From Alloscardovia omnicolens (lineage in GTDB: Bacteria > Actinomycetota > Actinomycetes > Actinomycetales > Bifidobacteriaceae): DNA of 64,000 nt. The stretch lies in assembly GCA_040702985.1 (NCBI GenBank), contig CP159991.1, positions 744,001 to 808,000 on the forward strand. The letters are read 5' to 3'. The notes beneath the pieces were generated by a model. The model was not told where the DNA came from. It was given only the letters and a program-made list of their open reading frames with translations, and searched no databases. Every line of letters begins with the position of its first letter. The first letter of the stretch is position 1. The position numbers and the translations under genes are program-made. Shown one piece after another: positions 21,543-32,540 of the stretch.

Positions 21543-21954
21543 TAACCTCCATTGGTTTTACTTCAACATCATGCGTAACATCACTGTTATGCGATACGTT
21601 CACATTGTATCGTACGGCATGACAAGAGCATGAATTGCTAAGCATTACAACGGTTTTAGTGGGTCATAAGAAATTACCCATAATATTTTATTGGCTGGCA
21701 CGTTTGCTGGAAGTAGAGAGTAGGATGGAGGGAACTTTTAACAACGCGGTTAAAAGTACCGTGGAAGGATGGCGCGCACCAGCATAACAACAAAACGTGG
21801 CAGATTGTTCCGCACATTCATCTAAATAAAGCTGTGATGTAATACATGGTAAAGAAGTTCGAGCGGGATATCCTGCCGTGAATCTGCTGTATGTCTTTAA
21901 CAAGAAATCTCAATAGGAAGATGGTCATCGATTCAATCGAGCAACCTACATTTC
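21543..21954. other. Divergent intergenic region fucO / lipoprotein
   Basis: About 410 bp holding the promoters of the two divergent genes. A 13-nt inverted pair ACTTTTAACaacgcgGTTAAAAGT lies at about 21736-21759. No convincing gene is seen; the short open frames here lack ribosome sites. Downstream it runs into the G10 tract at 21955. Confidence 0.4.
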
Positions 21955-21964
21955 GGGGGGGGGG
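21955..21964 (+). repeat. Homopolymer tract of ten G at a lipoprotein gene's ribosome site
   Basis: Ten consecutive G followed by AGAAGAA and the chosen ATG at 21972, so the tract forms the Shine-Dalgarno region. It is also within an open frame that could start at 21891 or 21921, in which case length changes would shift the frame. It is the longest homopolymer I noticed in the window and sits at a surface-protein gene, as expected of a slipped-strand phase switch. Confidence 0.8.
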
Positions 21965-21971
21965 AGAAGAA

Positions 21972-23255
21972 ATGAAAAATTGTACAAGAATGATGATGCG
22001 TACGCTCACCTCACTGCTATGTATTGCCATTGTTATTCCGATTGCGGGATGTTTTCCTTCAACATCATCGCAATTCAAAGAAATTCAGTTGGAGCAATAC
22101 ATTGCTGCTCTGCCCATCTATGATGCAGGGAAAATTCCTGGACAGCATAGTTATGTGGCATTGCTAGACCCAAAAGGACAAGCGAAAATTCTTACCATTA
22201 ATACCATGTTTTACAATCAGCCCGTATGGACTCAAGCGGGTATGCATTTTGTAGATAATAAACGTAATTATTTTATGGCTTTCGATTCTTCGCACACACG
22301 CGTTTCAGATTATGCCAAAACAGAATTTCAGTATGGCAGTACATTTTACGATGATAATACGCTCGTAACTATGCTGAATAAGGGCTTAGATAAGACAAAA
22401 GACGCTGCAATAGCGATTTCTAAGAGCGATGGAAGCTATAAAGAGTTCGCATACAGTACAGAAGCAGCGCATACTTTGAGTAATCTCTCCACCTGCAATC
22501 AATCAACCTATACCATTGATTTGAGTCGAGACATAGAGAATCCAGAACTGGTTATCTCGAAGGTATTTGATGGTAAAACTCCGCAATATACTGTTGAAGA
22601 TAAAGTGCGGGCGGATGTGAATGCATTTGATGAACAGCTTCAAACTCTCTTCGAAGGTCATCCGACAGTTACTAATCGAAACAATTTAGGTACTGCTTTC
22701 TGCCAGAACGGTAAACTTTCTACTTTTGTAACAGTAACCGCAACCCAAACAGAGTCACGGGTGGGAAGCGTTATGCTATTCCAGTGGGATACAAGCACGA
22801 AAGAATCACATTTTATTCCACTCAAAGATGAGAAAACTGGTGGATATATAACCACAACTCAAGCTACTACGTGGGGTGAGTATTCAACAGATGAACGTGC
22901 AGCTTCAGAAAATGAAGCGCTTGTTATGAGTGATCTTTCGGGCGAAATTTTGGCAGTGAATACAAATACAGGCGTTGCACGGCAATTTGCGCCAAAGATT
23001 ATTGAGCACAACGACCAATTTGAAACTGATTTTTATGGGCGAATGGTCATGCGCACAACTAAGGATTATGTGTTCGCGTTTGCTTTATATGAGAACGATA
23101 AATCAGGAACAAAATCGTTTATTAACGTGTATTCACGCAAAGACGGTTCTTTGCTCACAACTATCCACGTAGACAAAGCAGTAAATTCAAAGGTGTACGC
23201 GAAATCATTTAAGTTCGGGTATCCAGCAGTTAATCCACGCTACAAGTGGTCATAA
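21972..23255 (+). CDS. Predicted lipoprotein of unknown function
   Basis: A 427-residue secreted protein with a lipoprotein signal: MKNCTRMMMR, a hydrophobic stretch LTSLLCIAIVIP and lipobox IAGC, so it should be lipid-anchored outside the membrane. The rest is soluble and resembles a beta-rich repeat protein (segments such as YVALLDPKGQAKILTINTM, LFQWDTSTKESHFIPL and SGEILAVNTNTGVARQFAP look like propeller blades), but I recognise no family. I chose the ATG at 21972 because the signal peptide then starts at residue 1 and the G-rich ribosome site is correctly spaced; a 27-codon in-frame extension to 21891 exists. The G10 tract suggests variable expression. It ends at a hairpin shared with the convergent lacI-type gene. 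Confidence 0.75.
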   Translation: MKNCTRMMMRTLTSLLCIAIVIPIAGCFPSTSSQFKEIQLEQYIAALPIYDAGKIPGQHSYVALLDPKGQAKILTINTMFYNQPVWTQAGMHFVDNKRNYFMAFDSSHTRVSDYAKTEFQYGSTFYDDNTLVTMLNKGLDKTKDAAIAISKSDGSYKEFAYSTEAAHTLSNLSTCNQSTYTIDLSRDIENPELVISKVFDGKTPQYTVEDKVRADVNAFDEQLQTLFEGHPTVTNRNNLGTAFCQNGKLSTFVTVTATQTESRVGSVMLFQWDTSTKESHFIPLKDEKTGGYITTTQATTWGEYSTDERAASENEALVMSDLSGEILAVNTNTGVARQFAPKIIEHNDQFETDFYGRMVMRTTKDYVFAFALYENDKSGTKSFINVYSRKDGSLLTTIHVDKAVNSKVYAKSFKFGYPAVNPRYKWS

Positions 23256-23267
23256 GCGCCAATCATA

Positions 23268-23316
23268 TTTTTGGGGAGTACACAATATAGCAATAGCATT
23301 GTGCGCTCCCCAAAAA
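23268..23316. terminator. Bidirectional terminator between lipoprotein and LacI genes
   Basis: Stem TTTTTGGGGAG / CTCCCCAAAAA with further pairing inside (ACAAT / ATTGT). The A/T ends of the stem give a U-rich end on either strand. It lies between the convergent stop codons at 23255 and 23329. Confidence 0.75.
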
Positions 23317-23328
23317 TGCATAACAAAC

Positions 23329-24339
23329 TTATTTCAGCAAGTCTTTACACAATCCGGTTGAATCACGCACCACCAGTTCAGGATCGTAACTAATCACACG
23401 ATGTTTATTGAGTAATGAACTATCATTCATCATCTCAAACAAAGAATTCACCGCAGAACGTGACATGAGATCCACAGGCTGACGCAGAGTTGTTAAGCTT
23501 GGTTGAATATAACTCAATTGAGGAGAGTTATCGTATCCAATGACGGAAATATCCTCTGGTACGCGAATTCCCTGATCGTTCAGACCTTTGATGGCACCGA
23601 GGGCAAGAGCATCACTGGCGCATAAAAAGGCAGTTACACCGTTGTGTGCAAGTTGCGTAGCTGCATTGCTTCCAGAACCAAAGCCGTATGTTGTCCATAC
23701 TGTATCAACGATGTCAATATCATTGTGTTGGGCAAAATTCACAGCTGCTTCATGCTTAACAAGAGATGGGTAATGCTGTCGATCGCCCAGGAGCAATGCA
23801 ATCTTCTTATGTCCTTGACTCATAAGCAGTCTCATTGCCTTATCAGAACCTGTGGCATCATTTGTGCGTATAACTGTGCCGTGAACGCTAGGATCAGCTT
23901 CATTGATGAACACTTTTGGAACATGGCGTTCATCGAGGAGCTTATAGAGAGAAAAATCGCCGCCTTTTGTATCGTAGTGTCCTGATAGAAAAATAACGCC
24001 GTCAATGTGTCGGTTAAGCGCCATCGTTAAAAGAGAATTTTCTGTGGCTCCACCAGGGGTGTAGGTGCATAATAAAGGCAAAACATTGTGTTGAGCCAAC
24101 TGAGTGCTGATTGATGTAACGAAGGCTGGGAAAATAGGATTCGACAAATCCGGTGTAACAAGCGCTATTTCGTGAGTGGTAGAGCGAGTCATTTCGCTCA
24201 TAGGTACACCCATTGCAGACATAGCTTGTGTTACAGCTTGACGGGTCTCTTCAGAAACGCCCGGTTTTCCATTAATAACACGAGAAACAGTCGCCTGACT
24301 TACTCCAACTTTCTGTGCAATAGCAGCAAGGGTTTTCAT
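23329..24339 (-). CDS. LacI-family transcriptional regulator
   Basis: Sugar-responsive repressor of 336 residues. Seen: N-terminal helix-turn-helix KTLAAIAQKVGVSQATVSR followed by the hinge helix region VINGKPGVSEETRQAV, then a periplasmic-binding-protein-like sensor (IALVTPDLSNPIFPAFV, HIDGVIFLSGHYD, DISVIGYDNSPQLSYIQPSLTTLRQP). I chose the ATG at 24339 because the DNA-binding domain starts there; an in-frame ATG 13 codons upstream adds nothing family-like. It is divergent from the glucosidase at 25267 and probably controls it; two TTGCGCAA palindromes in the gap are candidate operators. Confidence 0.92.
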   Translation of the reverse strand: MKTLAAIAQKVGVSQATVSRVINGKPGVSEETRQAVTQAMSAMGVPMSEMTRSTTHEIALVTPDLSNPIFPAFVTSISTQLAQHNVLPLLCTYTPGGATENSLLTMALNRHIDGVIFLSGHYDTKGGDFSLYKLLDERHVPKVFINEADPSVHGTVIRTNDATGSDKAMRLLMSQGHKKIALLLGDRQHYPSLVKHEAAVNFAQHNDIDIVDTVWTTYGFGSGSNAATQLAHNGVTAFLCASDALALGAIKGLNDQGIRVPEDISVIGYDNSPQLSYIQPSLTTLRQPVDLMSRSAVNSLFEMMNDSSLLNKHRVISYDPELVVRDSTGLCKDLLK

Positions 24340-24471
24340 TGAAACTCCGTCAAAACAAAGACATGTGTGTGGTATCAATCGTCACTTTATACTGTTGTAA
24401 AAAATTACGCAAAAAGTTGCAGATAAAATATCGAAATTTTAGATGAAAAATAACGTGAAATATGTGTATAA

Positions 24472-24481
24472 TTTGCGCAAA
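24472..24481. promoter_or_regulatory. Palindrome TTTGCGCAAA, candidate LacI-type operator
   Basis: A perfect 10-bp palindrome with a central CpG, as in LacI-family operators, 133 bp upstream of the regulator's start. The 8-bp core recurs at 25155 near the glucosidase start. Confidence 0.4.
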
Positions 24482-25154
24482 AAATACTCAAAATAGTGTG
24501 AAAGATTCTTATGAAATGTGTAAATATAGCATGAAAACTACTATTTACCTTAATATGATTGAAATAAATTTGATATTATAAAAGTAATATGTATGCAAAA
24601 ATTACGTTTATTGCGCTTTATATGTAAAATGTAAATGTGTGCGATATCACAGGAAATGATTGTTCAAGATATGTGTGATACGGGTCAATGGATGAAAGAG
24701 AGGAATGTGGGGTATCTGTGAGGTGAGACAGCTCTGGGTTGATTGAGCTATGGTGGGATCAAGGTGATGTGGAGTATCTGTAATACCGGGCTTTGTTCTA
24801 TTTTTCGTTGGTGAAAATACTGAGAGATGGCGAAGAATAGGTTAAAGTTGTCTGAACGATGGTTCGTAGTTCTGGTTTGTTCGGGGTATGCCTGAAGTGG
24901 CTGCAATTAAAAATAGGCTTAAAAGTTTATCTTTCTATGTGGGGTATGTAGATTGTGTGTACAAGCTTGCTTATGCTTGATACGCACTGATGTGAGTGAA
25001 CTGGGCATTTTCTAAAAGTGTGCAAGAGCGTGTTTGAAAACTATATTAATGGTTGAAAAGAAATATTTTCTAATTTTTACGTATCGTTAATCTGCTGATA
25101 AATAGCAGATATTGGTGTTGTGTAGCACAGAATAATAGGATTAAAAAGCAAAAC

Positions 25155-25162
25155 TTGCGCAA
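25155..25162. promoter_or_regulatory. Palindrome TTGCGCAA, candidate LacI-type operator
   Basis: The second copy of the TTGCGCAA core, about 105 bp before the glucosidase start codon, where a repressor could block its promoter. Confidence 0.4.
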
Positions 25163-25251
25163 TAATTTCTAAAAGATTACTATAAATTTCAGTAATGACA
25201 GTAGTTGTAGATACGTAAGCATGATTCTATGACGTGATGATTCGAAGTTGA

Positions 25252-27088
<1,837 letters not shown>

Positions 27089-27221
27089 GGAGAAATTCTG
27101 CTACACAACGTTGTAGTCAGCGTATTGTTGAGATTTTGATTCCCGTATCACCTATATCACTTCTGGTAACAGATGGTAGTCTAGAGGTTATTCTTAGAGC
27201 AGTAGTGGTACATTTACTCCT

Positions 27222-27728
27222 ATGACCTATATGGTGAGCATGGATACCTCAGCACAGATTGCAGGCATGGGACACGACATTGTGGACTGCGCTGAATTTG
27301 CTGAGCAGCTTGCTGTGACCGGAACACGTTTTCATCAGCTTTTCTCTGCTCGCGAAGCTACGCAATGTCGCGCGCGTAGTAGGGATGATGCTGACTATGC
27401 GCAACATCTTGCTGCACGTTGGGCTGGCAAGGAAGCTTTTCTTAAAGCATGGTCGCATGCTTTAAGTCCTCATAATGCTATGCCATATACAATAGAAAAT
27501 TTTCCGTGGATTTCCATCGAAATACTGCATGATGCTGTGCATCGTCCGTCTGTTCATCTTGATGACGACGTGAACACAACACTGTATAACAGTTTAAGGT
27601 CGGCAGGTAAGCTCAAGCAGAACGATGAGATTCACTGGCATATTTCTTTAAGTCATGATGGTGGTATAGCAAGTGCCGTAGCAATTATGGAAATTGCTAC
27701 GCAGCACACAAACATAAATCACCATTAA
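27222..27728 (+). CDS. acpS: Holo-[acyl-carrier-protein] synthase
   Basis: Transfers 4'-phosphopantetheine from CoA to the ACP serine of the fatty acid synthase. Seen: MGHDIVD with the Mg-binding Asp, FSAREATQC, ARWAGKEAFLKAW with the Mg-binding Glu, and HISLSHDGG near the C-terminus. Length 168 is slightly long for AcpS (about 120-150) because of a start upstream of GMGHDIVD; ATGs at 27234 and 27240 are alternatives and none has a strong ribosome site. Its substrate domain is in fas, whose end is nearly 7 kb upstream. pncA follows after 46 bp. Confidence 0.92.
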   Translation: MTYMVSMDTSAQIAGMGHDIVDCAEFAEQLAVTGTRFHQLFSAREATQCRARSRDDADYAQHLAARWAGKEAFLKAWSHALSPHNAMPYTIENFPWISIEILHDAVHRPSVHLDDDVNTTLYNSLRSAGKLKQNDEIHWHISLSHDGGIASAVAIMEIATQHTNINHH

Positions 27729-27774
27729 ATTCATAACATAAAAACAACCACGACAAAAGAGATGAGGAGAATAC

Positions 27775-28389
27775 ATGCGCGCATTAATCATTGTGGATGT
27801 GCAACCAACATTTTGTGAAGGCGGAGAGCTGCCTGTTCAAGGAGGGAATGAAGTCGCCGCTCGCATTGCTCAGTATGTTCGCACCCATCAAGATGATTAC
27901 ACGTTTATTGCCACCACTCAGGACTGGCATATTGAGCCAGGTGAACATTTTAGTAAAACACCTGATTTTGTTGACACGTGGCCACCTCATGGAGTTGCTG
28001 GTAGTGATCATGCAGCATTGCATCAGGATATTCAATATTTAGGTATTACCCGCCATTTCAAAAAGGGGCAGTATTGTGCCGCCTATTCCGGCTTTGAAGG
28101 AATAGAAGATAATGGTGACAGTCTTGACAGTCGTGAAGCTGTTGATGCTGCTCTAGCTGCTGGACATACTCTAGACCATGCATTGAGAGCAGCTTCAATT
28201 AGTGAAGTAGATGTATGTGGCTTGGCATTATCCCATTGTGTGAAAGAAACAGCTCTGGATGCTCAGCGTCTAGGATATGAAACACGTGTACTGACGAATT
28301 TGAGCGCCCCGGTCAGTGTAGAACAGGGAATTGCGGCGTGCGATGCTTTGCGCGAACAAGCAGTAGAGCTTATTGAGGTAGAACTCTAA
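27775..28389 (+). CDS. pncA: Nicotinamidase (isochorismatase family)
   Basis: Hydrolyses nicotinamide to nicotinate for NAD salvage. Seen: catalytic Asp in IIVDVQPTF (residue 8), metal-binding TQDWHIEPGEHF and WPPHGVAG (Asp and three His), Lys in FKKGQ, and nucleophile Cys in GLALSHCVKETALDA. The usual GLATDYCV reads GLALSHCV here, so the residue pair before the Cys is altered although all catalytic residues remain. Length 204 is typical. GATGAGGAG precedes the ATG. It would also be the activator of pyrazinamide if permeable (family knowledge). Confidence 0.9.
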   Translation: MRALIIVDVQPTFCEGGELPVQGGNEVAARIAQYVRTHQDDYTFIATTQDWHIEPGEHFSKTPDFVDTWPPHGVAGSDHAALHQDIQYLGITRHFKKGQYCAAYSGFEGIEDNGDSLDSREAVDAALAAGHTLDHALRAASISEVDVCGLALSHCVKETALDAQRLGYETRVLTNLSAPVSVEQGIAACDALREQAVELIEVEL

Positions 28390-28436
28390 GCAATTCCATA
28401 TACGAGCGTGCGAGCAGCAAAGAGTTGAGGAAGAGA

Positions 28437-31400
28437 ATGGCAAAAATATCTGTGCAACAAGCATATGAAACAATCTGCAACCAGTTGGCAGAAGATAATA
28501 AGAGCACATCTCTAACGTGGCTTATTACCGGTGCTCCACGATCTGGAAAAAGCACACTAGCATTAGATCTGACAGTGTGGGCTGCTCAGCATATAGGATC
28601 TGAACATGTCAGTCTTATTGTGACGAATCGTCATGTGGCAGATGAAGCCAATCGTCACATTATTCATAGTCTGAAAGTTATGGGGCAGAGGCGACTAGCA
28701 ACAACGTTAAGTGCTCTAGCTTTTCGCATTATTGATGAACGTCAATTACGTCAAGCTGGTCCTGCCCCTAAACTGCTCAACGGCGCAGAACAGACAGCTC
28801 TTTTACGCGCCGTTTTAGATCATCACATTGAGCATGCACGTTTAGGTGATTTGTGCGACACATGTATGCTCTTACGCTCCTACTTTGTGGGCACTACTCA
28901 GCAGAATAGTGCCAGCACTCGCGATACAGTGAGCCTTTTCGAAAGTTATATTACGCCAACATTTTTGCTGCAATTGCGCGATATGCTTGCCCGTATGAAT
29001 GAGCTGGGAGCATCACACAGCTTAGAAAACGAGATTCTGGACACTTTAGTATCCACTCCAAGCACAGTAATGGGGGCTAGTGCGCTTGATCATAGTCGCA
29101 TACAAATTCAATTATCCTATGCATTACGTCGTGAATATTCTGCAGAAATTCGGGCGCAATATCCAGATCAATTACGTTTTGACTCATCTAGGCTCCTACG
29201 TGAAGCTGCCTTAACAGTTCAATCCAATACGGATAGTGACGGAGTGCATTATCCCAGCCTTATTATTGTGGATGATGCCCAAGAGCTGACTTTAGCGGCC
29301 ATGTTTTTGCTTCACGAACTCTATAAAACGGGAACGCGTATTGTTTTTCTTGGTAATCCGGATGAATCTGTTTTAGGTTTCCGTGGAGCTTATGGTGAGT
29401 TCTTCTTTAACCGTGCAGATAAAAAATCAGTAGAAGAGGATGAAACTCTTTTTCTCCCGAGTGATTTTGCTTGTTTTGATGCACAACGCATTGATCTTCA
29501 AAGTGGTCTGCTCTACGAGGATATGGACTACAAAGCGCGAGTGGCCAGCCGTGTGGCGCTGAATATTCCTGCTACATATGCCACTGATATTCCTATGACA
29601 CTCAGGGCACACAAATTCCCTGATTCGTTAGACAACATCAGTCGTATTTATGATTATGATGACCAAGCGGTTAAAGATAGTAGTGTGGATGCGCATCTTT
29701 TCCATTCGCCACGTGAAGAGTTGAATTACATTCTCAAACAGATTGTGCATATGCGTATGAATGGTGCGCAATCGTGGAATTCTATGGCTATTATTGTCCA
29801 TGATAATGCGACTGCCCGCACCTTTGGACGCCGCCTGCAAGATGAGGGTATTCCTGTTCGCTACTCAGCTATTGCTAAGCCTTTGAACGAAGATCCAGTA
29901 ACATGTGGACTCTTTGCTGCTATTGAATTGAGTCGCATAAAGCTAGAAGATAGTCACTCGTGTGATGCGTTGAATCGTCGAGTTGAGCGTTTGATGCGCC
30001 AATTTGCTTCCAGCCCTCTTGGCGTGAGCAAGGATGATAAACCTATGAGCATGTCTCATCTTGACGCGCTCTTCAATGCCATGAGTACCATGATGCAGGC
30101 AGCAGCAACAGCACAAGTGCATGTCACATATAACTTCACAGCCATCCGCGATGCGTGGAATGCTATAATCCAGCACTATCACACAAGCGGTGAAGATCAG
30201 CCACTTCATACAACGGCATTGCGTACTTTGCTGATTTTGAATACTCATGAAGTGCGGGATAAGATTATCACGATGCTGCAAGCAATGGATTCAGAATATT
30301 CTAACGATATGCAGTGCTTGCGCAGATTGCTGCATATGATGGATGCTGTTAATGCTCATGCATCAACCAATGCCACAGATATTATTGGAATTTTATGGGC
30401 AGCATGGCAAGCAGCCGACGTGTCAGATACGTGGCAGAAAAAAGCATTAGATTTCACTAATTTTTCCCAGCGTTTACGCTACAACGAGTGGCTTGACGGT
30501 GCTATGCGTCTTTTTGATTATGCGAATCAACGAGATTCGTCAGTTTCCATTGACACGTTCATGGTACGAGTGAAGAATCTGGATATTTCTGCGGACTCCT
30601 TAGCGCACTTAGCTCCACTCGATGAAGCTATTACAGTCACAACTCCGGCTTCTACAGCAGGCGCGCAATGGGATCATGTATGGATGCCGGGTGTTCAAGA
30701 AGGAACATGGCCAAATCTCACCTTACGCAACACCATGCTGGGAGCTGATAATCTGGCTGAAATCATGATGACGGGTTCTCTTCGTCAGCAAGCGCATGAC
30801 CGCATGATTGAGGTGCTTCATGCAGAAAAACGTAGTTTTTTGGTTGCACTTATGCGCGCACGTTCTACTGTACATGTGAGCGCCGTGTGGAATGATGAGG
30901 TATCGCCTTCAGATTTTCTCTACACCTATATGCCAGAGCTGTGCGAGCGCGTCGATAAAATGGATAAAGCTGATTTTACTGAAGTTCCTCTTGTTCAGTT
31001 AGCTGAGCAATCATGTCAAGATGGTTTAGATGCTATAGGCAACACCACCATTAGTGATGTTATCCGTCAAGCACGTGTGACGTTAAGCGAGGAGCTGATT
31101 AGTGCTGATGGCTTAACACAGCGTGGACTTGATGCCCTTGATGCTTTAAGCTATCTAAAAAATCATGGATATAGCTTCGCTGCGCCTGAAAAGTGGGCTT
31201 TCGTTGACCGTTTTGAGATTGATAAGATGCATGAGCAGGCTGTGAGTATTCTTGAAGGCACAGAAGAAAAACCGGTATACTTGTCTCCGTCTGCTGTGGA
31301 AAGTCTGTGGGGATGCCCAATTTGTTATCGTTTAGAAAATCGTTTCAGTGGTCCACGCGCATCGACTGCTGCTACGTCTTTTGGAACTTTAATCCACTCT

Positions 31401-32540
31401 ATTGCTCAGTGGGCTAGCCAAGATCAACATTATGATAGTGCTCAGTTCTATAACGAACAGAAAGACGCACTCGGCAGCTCGGGGGCTGTTGTTGACGCTA
31501 TTACTGATGCCATGATGGAGCAGTACGATGCCATGAAAACACCGGCTGATATAGATAATGGCATTAAAGAATATATGGCTGAATTGGACAATAATCGCAA
31601 AGCTCGAGAGATTTTGCGCAATATTGCCTCCTATTTTGTGTATTCTCATGAAGCCGATGTGGCAGGAGGCGCAGCAAATGTGGATTATCATCCAGCATAT
31701 GCGCCAATAACTGATGCGAAGGCAGAATGGGAATTTGAGGCAGATATTACCTTAGAAGATATTCGCTTTGCATACAATGCTATTGAAGGGCGTACACCGG
31801 TTACTGCGCAGGAATTTGAGCAGATTATCACCATGCTGGCAGACGGTATGCCTGAAGGTTTTGACTATTCTACTACTGTGCGTTTGCGCGGCGTGATAGA
31901 TCGCGTGGAATGGCACGGTCAATCTGAGAACGGTCAAGATGTGATGTATATTGTGGATTATAAGACGGGCAAAAAAGCTCATAATCTTAATGAGCAGTTT
32001 AATAATCTGCAGCTAACCTGCTACCAGCTTGGTTTAATTTTTAGTCATAAACAGCATGCAACAGATGAACAGCGTGCTCGGCTATTTTCTGAGGCTCCTG
32101 TGATTGCAATGTCGTCTCTCTTTGACGTTAAGCATGAGTCAATTCCAGCAACAAGTAGGCAAGAGGGGTTTGCAAAATATCAGCCGGCTTTATTTGTTAA
32201 TGGTCATTTAGGATATGAATATGCAGGTCGCCCATACAATAAACAACACTCTACGATGATAAACAGTCGTCTAGGAATTGATAGCAAGATTCTTGAAACG
32301 ATGCGTCCCGAGGTTCAAGAACGTCTTGCTGATGAGCTGGATAATTTCGAGACGGATAGAACGCTGCACTCGCTGACTTTGATTGCGCGTGTTTTTTATG
32401 CTGCAGCAGCTTTGCGTTCTGACGTGCTGACGGTTTCTGCCATACACGCGCCGCATAACCCTCAATTCTGCGCGTATAAGCATGTGTGCTCAGCATGCGC
32501 GAACAGTAATACATCGGTCATGGAGGAGTGGTTGTCATGA
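28437..32540 (+). CDS. AdnA/AddB-like ATP-dependent helicase-nuclease subunit
   Basis: First subunit of a RecBCD-like end-processing machine for double-strand break repair. About 1,367 residues. Seen: Walker A GAPRSGKST near residue 35, Walker B-like LIIVDDAQEL near 275, a C-terminal RecB-type nuclease motif IVDYKTGKK near 1,170, and cysteines WGCPICYRLENRF before the nuclease and FCAYKHVCSAC at the end, spaced like the iron-sulfur cluster of AddB-type nucleases. I chose the ATG at 28437, with GAGGAAG just upstream, over TTG at 28425. Its stop overlaps the next gene's start (ATGA), so the two are translated together, as the mycobacterial adnA-adnB pair. The assignment to AdnA rather than AddB rests on gene order and actinobacterial context. 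Confidence 0.82.
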   Translation: MAKISVQQAYETICNQLAEDNKSTSLTWLITGAPRSGKSTLALDLTVWAAQHIGSEHVSLIVTNRHVADEANRHIIHSLKVMGQRRLATTLSALAFRIIDERQLRQAGPAPKLLNGAEQTALLRAVLDHHIEHARLGDLCDTCMLLRSYFVGTTQQNSASTRDTVSLFESYITPTFLLQLRDMLARMNELGASHSLENEILDTLVSTPSTVMGASALDHSRIQIQLSYALRREYSAEIRAQYPDQLRFDSSRLLREAALTVQSNTDSDGVHYPSLIIVDDAQELTLAAMFLLHELYKTGTRIVFLGNPDESVLGFRGAYGEFFFNRADKKSVEEDETLFLPSDFACFDAQRIDLQSGLLYEDMDYKARVASRVALNIPATYATDIPMTLRAHKFPDSLDNISRIYDYDDQAVKDSSVDAHLFHSPREELNYILKQIVHMRMNGAQSWNSMAIIVHDNATARTFGRRLQDEGIPVRYSAIAKPLNEDPVTCGLFAAIELSRIKLEDSHSCDALNRRVERLMRQFASSPLGVSKDDKPMSMSHLDALFNAMSTMMQAAATAQVHVTYNFTAIRDAWNAIIQHYHTSGEDQPLHTTALRTLLILNTHEVRDKIITMLQAMDSEYSNDMQCLRRLLHMMDAVNAHASTNATDIIGILWAAWQAADVSDTWQKKALDFTNFSQRLRYNEWLDGAMRLFDYANQRDSSVSIDTFMVRVKNLDISADSLAHLAPLDEAITVTTPASTAGAQWDHVWMPGVQEGTWPNLTLRNTMLGADNLAEIMMTGSLRQQAHDRMIEVLHAEKRSFLVALMRARSTVHVSAVWNDEVSPSDFLYTYMPELCERVDKMDKADFTEVPLVQLAEQSCQDGLDAIGNTTISDVIRQARVTLSEELISADGLTQRGLDALDALSYLKNHGYSFAAPEKWAFVDRFEIDKMHEQAVSILEGTEEKPVYLSPSAVESLWGCPICYRLENRFSGPRASTAATSFGTLIHSIAQWASQDQHYDSAQFYNEQKDALGSSGAVVDAITDAMMEQYDAMKTPADIDNGIKEYMAELDNNRKAREILRNIASYFVYSHEADVAGGAANVDYHPAYAPITDAKAEWEFEADITLEDIRFAYNAIEGRTPVTAQEFEQIITMLADGMPEGFDYSTTVRLRGVIDRVEWHGQSENGQDVMYIVDYKTGKKAHNLNEQFNNLQLTCYQLGLIFSHKQHATDEQRARLFSEAPVIAMSSLFDVKHESIPATSRQEGFAKYQPALFVNGHLGYEYAGRPYNKQHSTMINSRLGIDSKILETMRPEVQERLADELDNFETDRTLHSLTLIARVFYAAAALRSDVLTVSAIHAPHNPQFCAYKHVCSACANSNTSVMEEWLS

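Noticed and set aside
21700-21790. A second T-box (GTACCGTGGAA near 21759) before the lipoprotein gene
   Set aside because: The GGTGGNACCGCG core is not matched, no specifier stem is visible and the downstream gene is not an amino-acid gene.
21891-21971. Start of the lipoprotein at 21891
   Set aside because: It would put 27 polar residues before a standard lipoprotein signal and read through the G10 tract; the ATG at 21972 fits the signal peptide and ribosome site better. It is kept as an alternative for phase variation.
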